DNA of 64,000 nt from Siderastrea radians (Eukaryota > Cnidaria > Anthozoa > Scleractinia > Rhizangiidae). A program made the position numbers and the translations under genes. Of this stretch, positions 19,311 to 30,800 are shown in pieces. Each line of letters starts with the position of its first letter. The stretch's first letter is position 1. Where the stretch lies: contig OZ024895.1 of NCBI GenBank assembly GCA_964017195.1, forward strand, positions 30,222,375 through 30,286,374. The letters are read 5' to 3'. The notes under the pieces were generated by a model. The model searched no databases and was not told the DNA's origin. It was given only the letters and a program-made list of their open reading frames with translations.

Positions 19311-21700
19311 GATTAGGGATTTGATGGCGTATTCGTTGGAGATGGTTTCTACGTCTTCTTATTTGGTTTATAAGGGAAAATATTACGTATGAAAGAGCTA
19401 AGCGTCGTTGTAACAGTAAAATTAAAAAAAAAATGACGGACCAATTAATGTACCGTCATCTTTCAAATTCCCCTGTTTTGTCTGGCGAAAGTTACCCGCC
19501 CAGAAGAAAAATTACCTGGGTACATGCAACCTTGAATTACCCAGATAAACAAAGACCCCACCTATCTTACCAAGGGAAAATTATACTGGGGAAATCATGT
19601 TTACCTGGGTGGTGTAACCACGGCTATAACGTGATTCTTCATATGACTTTGATGGTAAATGTGATAAAACGCTCACACCATGCGTCCACTTTAAAGCAAA
19701 AGAGATTGATTTTAGTACGCTTAAAGTGCGTCCAGGAGAACACTTCATTAGCAATTTCATTTGTTGTGTTGAACACACCGAAAACAACATAGTGTGACCA
19801 TTCGAGCAATTTGACCTGAACAATCTAACAAAGAAGCGTGTTAACCTTCGGAAACAATATATTAAATAGTTGTGATTGTTATATAGATACAAGGACATAG
19901 TAACGCTGTTCAGTAGATACTTTCCTTTTCCACAGCAGAGTATTCCACGTGTCGCCTTCTTCGAAATGTACAGATGTTGTCTAACCGATAACTAACAGCT
20001 TTATAGAGGGAAGTGACGTTACTGGTCAGTAGAGACGGATCATATAAATATAGCGCTCACTTAACGAATACTTAGCAGCTTTTCTGACTTTTAATTTTGT
20101 TTTCTTCAATATTTTAGGCGGATAACGTGGAAGTTTGTCCAAAGCCTTAATTTCGAATTTCTTGGCATGTTTTTGGTAGTTTTAATGTGTGCCCCATTTC
20201 GTTGCTAATTTGTTGACATTTTTTGTTGTTGTTTTTTCTCAACTATTTGTTTTTATGTGGTTTCCTTTCTTTGCTTTTTCATTGATTTTAGATATGCTAT
20301 TTGGGACGGATAAAGGGAGTCCCATTAAGGCGGAATTTCATGTTGGAGATTCAACAAGCAACAAAGTCTGTTTCAATTTTTATTTGCCTACATGTGAATT
20401 ACTTTGCTGTTTTATAGCATGAAATATGGTGTAGCAATTATGTTATCATTAAAGACTGAACACTTTAAGCTATTTAGCATACAAGTGTAGAACCGTTGGA
20501 TTCAGTTACTTGAAACGGCTGGTATGTACATTGTAACCTTTTGAGCTTTTCACCAAAACCTATTATTGTCAAGTAATCCCTGAGAGGATCTTGGACTCCG
20601 GACTCCTCACTGCACAGAGCATTCATTTCATATGGCTGCTAATCTCAAAGAATTTCGGGTTCACGTGTTTAAATTCCAGTAATCTGGATTTACGGATGTA
20701 GTGGTTGCATGAGATAATTATTTTCAAGTCAATCAAAGTAAATATTTTGCGAGATTCTGCATTCTGATTCAGCAAATTAGAAAACAAAGATAGCACACAG
20801 TGTAGCACACAGAGGGGTCTGGATTTCCGAACTGTTCAAATGTTAAGCAATTCCCCCCCCCCCCCCCCAATTCATCTCCGTCCAAAAACTTCTTAACCCT
20901 ATTCAGATGACTGCTTTTTTTGGCCTTGTAGGACTGAGGAATGGGGGTGGAATTCCCCTCCTTAACTCCGAGAATATTAAGGCTGTCATAAAGAAACTTA
21001 GAGGACAGGTAGAACTTTGTAAAGCGCACAACTTGAAGTCCATAACTTGCGTTAATGACGTCAAACGACCCAAGATGTACGTCATGTTCTCAAACTGCGA
21101 ACATCTGAGAGGCTCTCAAACCGCATTGAAGTTCGTTTTTTTTTTATTATTTAACCTCATACAGAGCGCCTATCGTAAACCTTAAAGTCAGAATTCTAAT
21201 CTATTGTTGAAACGAAACAGGGAAACAGCAGGAGAACGGTTATTTTAAACAGTCGTCATTTTATCCACCAAATAAAAATCCACTCCCTTCTTTTACATTT
21301 CGAAACACTGCTTTGTCTTTGCTTAAAAGAGCTACGTCACGGATAACACATCTGGCCCTATTTTTTTTAAGTTTGTCATTCGTAATCCGTCTTAATCTCC
21401 CTCAGTCTTAACCATCCTTGTTTAGTTTTGGTTTATAATTACTTCTTTAGTGTTTTTCTACCTTAGGAAACTATTACTTTGAGGTTTCCTTTAATGTGAA
21501 AGTAGTTTTTTCAGATCAAAAAAAAAAACAATGAATGAAAGTACCGTGTCAGAGCTCCTTTAAACATGCTGAGCAAATATACCATGGTGTACACCTTACA
21601 TTAACAAAATAGTGTTACAATGATCGCCAGTTTAAGAAAAGCAGCCTTTTTGTGCCTACGACATACAGTTGCAGACGTTGTTGTTGTTTGTCTGTTTGTT
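19311..21700. other. Intergenic; 3' flank of the EGF-repeat gene
   Basis: No recognised gene. A poly-C run lies at about 20851-20868. The minus-strand EGF gene ends at 21703, so its 3' untranslated region should lie in the upper part of this interval. Confidence 0.4.
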
Positions 21701-21702
21701 TT

Positions 21703-21836
21703 TCATTTAGCCTCTAATGATGGCATAATTGTGTTGAACTTGCGACGGAAGATTATGAAGACAACAATCTGTGCGATGATAGCAAAGGAAACCAGAGTAA
21801 TGCCAACCGCTACGAGGACGATTATAACATCGTTAC
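21703..21836 (-). CDS. Terminal exon: transmembrane helix and cytoplasmic tail
   Basis: The acceptor TTTTTAAG precedes GTAACGATG at 21836; in phase 1 the exon reads [18 protein letters not shown] followed by [11 protein letters not shown], then RRKF and a tail ending PSLEAK with TGA at 21703-21705. About 26 hydrophobic residues followed by Arg-Arg-Lys is a stop-transfer signal. The tail is about 14 residues. Confidence 0.7.
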
Positions 21837-24800
21837 CTTAAAAATCAAACAGCTAATTATTACACTTTAACTAAAATTAACGATTTTTTCTCTGTCTTCA
21901 TTCAGCATTTGTGTGTGACGTCATGATCTAACTCTACAAGATGCGTTGCGTGCGTTGCCAGTACATGTACATGCGTACGCTTCATTTTTAGCTGAGCCGG
22001 GGTTTCTCAGATAAACAGGAAAATGTGCCTCTTCTGTGGAGGCTCTTGGCCGAGTAGACTTGACCTGTTCAAGACATTTATATTGTGGGGAGGAGAGATA
22101 AGTGGCGCTGAACGCTTAGAACGGACTAAAATGGACTTGTTTCGTAAAATTGGCTATTATGGGCCAGTGGCACTTGTCCTGTAATCCTATTATCAATGTT
22201 GTACGCGTACGATAAACAACTTTTTAGCCTTCAAAGCCAAGAAATCCCCTTTTTTCACGATGGTGTACGACGCTACCACTACACAAACCTAGAGAAAGAG
22301 GCCCATCAACACCCTCCCCCCCCCCCCCCTTACCTCAAGTATAATAATTGGAGTATGACTTTCTTCTTATCGCCGAAGGTTAAAGCAAAGTGTTGTTACA
22401 AAAAAGCTTAGTAATTTTTCCACAATACCTTTTCCACTTTCATCCTCTTCTTCACTTTGCAGGTTCGCGTTACCTAGGCCTAGAGGAGCTACAAAACAGC
22501 GAGAAAAAGGTAGAAACATAATAAAGCATAAGAACAAAATCAAAAAATTAAGTGTTTACGCCTGTTATCTACTTTGGCGAACGGAATTTCGCTTAACCTT
22601 GACACACGCAGCTTCAATCTACTAACACCGAGGTTACTAGTCAGACTTACATAAATTTCCCTCAAGATGTATATCTGGTGTGCTTCGAGTGGTAACTGAG
22701 TTTGAGAATGAATATCATTTAGCTTATCCAGTTTGGATTTTCATATTTTTCTGTGGTCAGTGGCATTGCTTTACTAAACCAAGAAACTAGTTTTAATCTT
22801 CTGTGCGCATAAGGATTGGTCAAGCATTATGTGGAGAGATCAAACAGAACCGGAAATTTGGAGGGTTCGTTGAATTCTCTCCAAAATTCTCCGATAGTGA
22901 CAATAACGCAAAGAACAGCAAGTCAACCCGATAATATAACGCATAAACCTATCCAGTAGAAAAATACGGCAGAAACTAAAAGGAGAAAGGGAAGAGACGG
23001 CCAATACCACCCCCTTCCCCAGTCTCCCGTGTTTTATTTTCGTTACTGTGTTCTAAGTGGAACTCAACATGAACAATAACATGGTAGATTCGCATGTTAA
23101 ATTAAATAAGATAAGAAGCGAATTCGTTACACTAGTCATATGAGTAATTCGCGCCTTACATATCAGCCATGTTCCTTACAACGATTATCTTCCTTGTAAG
23201 CGGTCGATGGTATCAGACAGCCAGACTCCGTTAACCCGGATGGGCAAGTCGGGTGAAAACACAAAAAAATCACAGTCTTTCGGCTAATCTAGCTGAGATC
23301 GATTTTCCCGTTAAACCAATTCTAAGACAGAACCTTTCTTGTCCCAATAAAAACGCTTTTTTTGTTCTACTCCAGAAAGTTAATTTATAATTCTTGTCTG
23401 CTATTTTACTTAAGTCGTACAAAATTAAGACTTAAAACGCCCTGCATTTTTCACCTAAATGATTCTAATGGAAATCAAACTAAGTTGACATTTATCATTG
23501 AGTTTCTTACCAACAGTAGAGTTCTTCCCAGTGTATCCACCAACACAATCGCAGCTGTAGTCATTTACAGCGTCCGTGCAGCTTCCTCCGTTTTTACACG
23601 GCTGTCCAGCACAGTCGTCGATATCTAAAGTAAAAAATAATGACTGACTGTCATCGCCTAGTTGTCCGTAAGTATAGGCCTACTTTACAAAATGGTTACG
23701 ACAGAGCATAACATTTTTTCCATTTGTTTGTTTTTCTTTTCTAACCAAAAGTAGTAGAAAATGAATGAATGAATGAATGAATGAATGAATGAATGAATGA
23801 ATGAATGAATGAATGAATGAATGAATGAATGAATGAATGAATGAATGAATGAATGAATGGATGAATGAATGAATGAATGAATGAATACGTACATGCATGC
23901 ATGCCTGGATGGTAGGAGGGAGGGAGGGAGGGAGGGATGGATGGGATGAGATGGATGGATGGACGGACGGATGGATGGAAGGATGGATGGAGGGAGGGAG
24001 GGAGGGATGGTTAATTAGCCTTGCAACTATAAGACAAATTATTGTGATTTGTTTGCTTGTTTGTTTACTTATTCATTCATTTTTTGGGGGAGGGGGAGGA
24101 GAAAAAGACGGCTGTCAATTGACAAAATAAATCTCACCTATAGAACAGTTTTTGCCACTGTATCCAGCAACACAATCACAGTAGAAGTCATTCACTTCGT
24201 CTGTACAATTTCCATCGTTCTGGCATGGCTTTCCAGCACAATCGTCAATGTCTGAATACAAGAACGAAAAAAAAACAGTGAGGAACAGATGCACTGAGCT
24301 TAAATAGAAAATTGATAGCCTTCTTAGTGATAAAGAGCAAAATAATAAACAAACAAAGAAACAACAAACACAACCAACGATGAGGCATTAATTACTGTCA
24401 AGCACAATGTTAAAAATGTTAGGCAATCAAAAATAACAGGCGGATTTGAAAGTCGACTCGCAAGGAGCTACACCTAAATCTCCATAGAAAGACTGAAGCA
24501 TCACAAATCATTTATACATTTGCATAAAACAATTCAATTCCAAAGAAGGTACACCACATTTTCTATAAAAAAAGACCAAAAGTAGTTGTTCGTTCTCCCT
24601 TCGACAGGAAGCTTGGTGAGAATCGGTTGTTAGGATTACGAGATATGACCCTTTAAGTAGCATCAGGGTCAAGGGATTTTGGAATGAAGAAGGAGCTGTA
24701 ACCACCACTCTTCTTGTACCGGGCCGGGGGTATTAGCTTGCTGCTTTGAGTATGTACAACAAGTCAAAGAAAATACGAGCACCGTAATTGGTCAGTCAGG

Positions 24801-27800
24801 TCATTTACTAACACTTACTCAGCCTTATGATGCCATGCATCGCATAAGGTGTCACGCATCGTCCAACGAATTCGACAATTTCTACGAAAATGCGTGTCCA
24901 AAATAATTTTAAAAAAGCTGCAAGAGAGTTTATTACACCATAATGCACGCGCAATTACTCACACGCGTGCTCTATCAACTTATGATGCACGTGGTTTAAA
25001 GGGGCTATGTCACAAGTATTTTGTGCCTTGGGGTAAAAATTCTGCTTAAATCAAAACTAAGAGCATTTTCTTATCTACAGAATGGTTTTCTGAGAACTCC
25101 AAGAAGAAATAAAGTGAATTCTTGAAGAATATAATCAGTTAATAATGACTAGAAGCAGGGAAAACGTGAAAAAAAGCGGCCCAATTTTTTTCAAGTTGCA
25201 ATCCGTTTCCATCCTTACCATCTGCGGCTAAAGGCACTTATTTACAGTTTAACGGTACTAGTAGAGTCGCTCTAAACAAAACTAGTCCATTATTTTGGGT
25301 TTCCATTATTACAAACATGTCTTTTGGCTTCTCAAATCAATACTAAAGATTGGTGACATAGCCCCTTTAATGTACCACATGAGTTCCAGCGATGAGAGAT
25401 CAAATAAGTTTTGTCGTGGGAACCGTTCACTCGCTCCCTTTGAATTGCTAGGTTACGGAACTGTTGACCTTTTAACTCTATTTAGAAGGTTAGGCCTTCG
25501 ATGAAAATGTTCATAAACTTTGTCCGTACAGCTTTCGTTTTTCTGATATGGCTGACCAGCACAATTACCAATGTCTAAAATGAGGTTTAGGGTGGGTTAT
25601 CACAGATTCCAGTAGGGAAGCAAGACTGTTTTAGCCTAACACAAATGCCTGATTTTGTTTTTGTTTGTTTATTTCTTTGTTTTGGGGAAGAAGGGTGGGA
25701 AGCCTTTCATTATCTTTACTATTATAATAAATGATATTCGCCTGAAAATAAACTATGAAAGGCTTAGAACTTATCAGAAATAAAGACAGAGGTACGAGAG
25801 GGAGAGTGGGAATTAGAAATAGCCATGGTCTTTTTTTTTCCTTTGTTTGGTTGGTTGTTTACAAGATCTGTCTTACAGTATGGATCACTGTTGTAAGCTT
25901 GCAATTGCCTAAGCACGCTTGGATGTCACATGATGTAACCGTTGCAGTCAACATGGAAAATTTAAGAGCTGCCTTTCTTCTTTGTGTATATGTTTTTTTT
26001 CTTCCCATAAATCCACAAAATACTTGAAAAGTATAAAAAGACTTAATTATGTCATGATATAGAATGTTAACAGCATTGGCAGTCTGATGCATTCCCCAGT
26101 GTGATTCAGAATGTTCTTCTCGCCTTTTTTGGTGCTTGCGTAATTATTCTATAAGGGGCTGTAGTGTTCATTACTATTTTAGGATGAATTCCTTAGTCAT
26201 TAGATAAGCGATTATCATTGGATGGAATACCTTAACCGCAATCATGTGATTATACCACTATATATTATTGTAAATAGCTTTGAATGATAGAGTCTAATAA
26301 AGCAGTTGTGTAAAGCACTTGTCAGTGTTCAGTGCGTACTGTATAGTAGTACACCGAACCCCAGTACACAACAACTGGCGACGAGGATGGGATCTCTCGG
26401 ATCCATAGAATCCTTCAAGCCCGGTTCAGAGGACTGGAACGCGTATAGCGAACGTTTCGATCAGTACGTAATCGCTAACGACATCAAAGATGAAAAGAAA
26501 ATCGTGGCCACGTTTTTGACCACGATAGGCAGCAAGACCTACAACCTTCTCAGAGACTTGCTGGCCCCCACAAAACCGTCTGAAGTAAAGTTTACAGAGC
26601 TGGTGAAAACACCGAGAGACCACTACGAGCCGAAACCAATCGTCATAGCCGAAAGGTTTCACTTCCACAAGCGTGAACAACACGAGGGGGAAGGTGTGGC
26701 CGAGTACAGTGCCGCGCTAAAAAAATGCTCAGAACATTGTGCGTTCGGTACGTTCTTAGAGGAAGCTCTTCGAGACCGATTTGTCTGTGGCCTTAGAAGC
26801 AAGCAGACCCAAAAAAGGCTTTTGGCAGAAAAAAGTCTCACATGGAAAACGGCAGTGGAAATTGCGTTGGCAATGGAAGTGGCTGAAAAGCAAGCCAACA
26901 CGTTCAGGAATGCACCCGCAGATGGTGAGATAAACTACGTAAAGCCACCGCATCAGCGAAAATCTTCCAAGCCGAAAAAGCCATGTTTCCGTTGTGGTGA
27001 GGACCACATTCCGCAAAAATGCCGATTTAAAGATAAAACGTGTCGGAACTGCAGAGGAAGAGGGCACATCGCCAGAGTGTGTAAAAAGAGAACACTCGCA
27101 CCGCCCAGTGGACACGCCAATGGATCACGCTCAGAGCAGGACAGGAAAAATCAGTCGGTCCGGTACATGGAAAGAGACGACTCACCTAGAGATTCAGGTG
27201 AAGAGTTCAAACTGTTTCAGATAAGCAACGAAAAGCCCGAACCGTCCATCATCATCCCAGTAAAAGTGAACGGCGAGGACTGTTCAATGGAGTTGGATAC
27301 TGGCGCGTCCGTGTCGATCATGTCAGAGGAGGCCTGGAAGAAAAGCTTCGCACGGGTCCCCCTTGAAAAGTCCCAGATCAAACTCAGAACGTACACGGGA
27401 GAGACCCTTGACGTCATTGGACAAGCCCAAGTGGAAGTCACATATCAAAACCAGACCACCAACTTGCCTATCCAAATCGTAAAAGGACAAGGACCAAGTC
27501 TTTTTGGAAGGAACTGGTTAAGAGACATTAAATTGAACTGGGGATCAATTAAGAAGATAAGTAGTGATTTAGATAATGTGTTAACTCAACATCAATCTGT
27601 GTTTAAAGACGAGTTAGGTACAATGCAAGGCGTTAAGGCTAAATTGTATGTGAAACCTGACTCGAAGCCAAAATTCTTTAAACCGCGCCCAGTTCCGCAT
27701 GCTTTAAAGGGAGCTATTGAGCAAGAATTAGACCGCTTAGAAAGCATGGGGGTAATTGAAAAGGTCCGCTACTCAGAGTGGGCGGCACCGATAGTTCCTG

Positions 27801-30800
27801 TGGTTAAGCCTGATAATTCGATAAGAGTTTGTGGAGATTACAAAGTGACAGTCAGTTCCGTTTTGGAAGTTGACCAGCACCCCTTGCCAAATCCTGAAGA
27901 ATTGTTTGTGACTTTAAGTGGGGGAGAAAAGTACACTAAGTTAGATTTGTCACGCGCTTATCAACAAGTCCTGCTAGACGAGGATTCTAGAGAATTTGTA
28001 ACAATAAATACTCATAAGGGTTTGTATAGACCTACTCGTTTGCCTTTCGGAGTGTCCTCTGCGTCGGCAATTTTTCAGTCAAAAATTGAGCAAGTACTCC
28101 AGGGAATTCCAATGGTAGTTTGTAGGGTAGACGATATTTTAGTATCGGGGAAAAAAAAGGGCATCTAGATCATCTTAATGAGGTTTTAACGAGGCTGGAA
28201 AGCGCTGGCTTGAGGTTAAAGCTGAGCAAATGCAAATTCATGCAGCCTACTGTTGAATATTTGGGTTACCGTATTGATGCGCAAGGCTTGCACGCGATCG
28301 AGAAAAAGGTCGAAGCCATTCGTAATGCGCCGGCACCCGAAAATCAACATCAATTGAGGTCATTCCTCGGCATGATAAATTATTATGCCAAGTTCATTAG
28401 CAACTATTCGACCATCACTCATCCGTTAAACGAGCTGCTGAAAGATGGAGTCGAATGGAAATGGTCGGAGGATCAGGAAAGGGCGTTCAAGCAACTAAAA
28501 GACAAATTGTCGAGCGCGCCGGTATTGATGCATTTCAGCGAGAAATTGCCGCTAAAACTCGACACAGATGCCTCGTAGTACGGAGTCGGAGCAGTCATAT
28601 CGCACGTGCTACCGTCCGGAGAAGAGCGCCCGATCGCTTACGCTTCGCGCACATTGACTAAAAGCGAACGAAATTACGCGCAAATCGAGAAGGAAGCGCT
28701 AAGCATAATTTTCGGAATAAAGAAATTCCACCAATACTTGTATGGAAGGAAATTTCTGTTAGTCACGGATCACAAGCCGTTGACCACGTTGTTAGGACCA
28801 AAAAGCGGAATTCCCACTTTAGCAGCAGCAAGGTTACAAAGATGGGCATTGTTACTTGCCGCATATCAATATGATATCGAATACCGTTCAACTGCAAAGC
28901 ACGCGAATGCCGATTGTTTATCCCGTTTGCCCATAAAAATCGACAAGCCGGACGAAGGAGTCGATGAAGTCAAACTCATCAATTTGCTACAAATTGAATC
29001 TCTGCCATTAAACGTCGATCACGTTCGTAAAGCGACACAAACAGATCCGATTTTGTCTCGAGTGTTACAATACACGATGACAGGTTGGCCTAATAAGCAG
29101 ACCGCCCCGGAAATCACGCAGTATTTCAACAAACGTCACGAAATCACGGTTGAAGATGGTTGTTTGTTATGGGGAATTCGCGTGATAGTTCCTCCGCAAC
29201 TTCGAAAACGTGTGTTATTCGAATTACACACAGGACATCCCGGAATAGTCAGAATGAAGTCACTCGCACGACTTCACGTCTGGTGGCCGAACCTCGACAA
29301 AGACATAGCCACGGTTGTTCAGCGATGTGACGATTGCCAGAAGTCACGCAACAAGCCACAGCAGGCACCCTTACACCCGTGGGATTGGCCGAAAATGCCA
29401 TGGCAGAGGATTCACATCGATTTCGCAGGACCGTTCATGGGAAAAATGTTCTTAATTGTCGTCGATAGTCATTCCAAGTGGCTAGAAGTAGAATTGATGC
29501 ACAGCATCACGAGTGAAGCAACGATCGAGAAACTTCGAGAAATGTTCGCTCGGTACGGCATTCCACAGCAACTAGTAAGTGATAACGGTCCCCAATTCAC
29601 TTCGCAAGAGTTTTCCAATTTTGCAAAGGCAAATGGTATCAAGCACACGCTTGTCGCTCCATATCACCCTCGTTCAAATGGCCAAGCGGAACGTTTTGTT
29701 CAAACATTTAAGCAGTTTTTTAAGGCAGAGGGGAGCAACTCGATTAAGCAAAGTTTAGCTCGATTTCTGTTTAGTTATAGAACAACGCCGAATAGCACGA
29801 CAGGTCAAACACCCGCGGAGTTATTTTTGAATCGTAGATTGAGAACGAGATTAGATTTATTGCGCCCCGATCTCGGTCGAAAAGTGTTTGACAAGCAAGT
29901 TGAGCAGAAATTCAGACATGACAAAGTCAGCAAGGAACGAGAGTTCTCAATCGGAGAACAAGTTCTAGTGCAAAACTTTAGAGGAGAGCCCAGATGGCTG
30001 GAGGGCACTGTTGCGGAACAAACAGGTCCTGTCTCCTATAAAGTTCTCGTTGATGACCAACTTTGGAAACGTCACGTTGACCAGATGCACAAGAAACAGG
30101 CATATTTTATGGATCGCACCGCAGATCTTAGTGTTACCGCTCCAAGCCGTGCGGTCAATCAAGACAACGTTGACGTCGAGCCAACAACACATCCGCGCAC
30201 GGAAACCGCTATACGAGAACCGATTGTAGCTCAAAGCAGCGAAAATAGCAGCGATGCGACAGCACAAGCGATTGCACCTGCGCAACCTCAAACCCAGCCA
30301 CGCTATCCAACTCGAGAACGCAAAGCTCCACAGCGTTTAGGTTTTGACACTTCATAATATAGCAAAATATGATCTTTAGAATAAGTGTGGGGGAATGTAG
30401 TGTTCATTACTATTTTAGGATGAATTCCTTAGTCATTAGACAAGCGATTATCATTGGATGGAATACCTTAACCGCAATCATGTGATTATACCACTATATA
30501 TTATTGTAAATAGCTTTGAATGATAGAGTCTAATAAAGCAGTTGTGTAAAGCACTTGTCAGTGTTCAGTGCGTACTCTATATTAGTACACCGAACCCCAG
30601 TACACAACAGGGGCCGTCCAAACTGAAAAAAGACAGTTGTTGGCAAAAAAATTGTTAGCAAGGGTGAACGTACCCACGCAATTTTGTCTCTGAAACCATT
30701 TAGTAAACCACTATGAATGTGCATTGATAACCATCGAAAGCGAGACTTTCAGTAACGATGAAGCCAACGTTGATTTTGTTCTTGGCTAATTGATTTCTTC

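Larger units (their letters stand above)
26160..30609 (+). mobile_element. Gypsy-type LTR retrotransposon, complete but defective
   Basis: Two 214-bp LTRs, a 5-bp duplication, a primer-site-like sequence, gag and pol in the Gypsy order (protease, RT, RNase H, integrase) and a polypurine tract are all present. It lies antisense in an intron of the EGF gene. LTRs differ at only a few positions, so insertion was fairly recent, yet pol has one frameshift and one nonsense codon. No chromodomain or envelope ORF was seen. Confidence 0.95.

Noticed and set aside
19117..19392. 91-aa ORF rich in His/Ser then Leu/Pro
   Set aside because: Frame through (CATT)n and (CTTC)n repeats.
23680..23898. His/Ser/Phe/Ile repeat ORFs
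   Set aside because: Frames of the (GAAT)n microsatellite.
25000..25504. Plus-strand ORF 25295-25504 as an exon
   Set aside because: Spans the end of a MITE and the antisense of an EGF relic.
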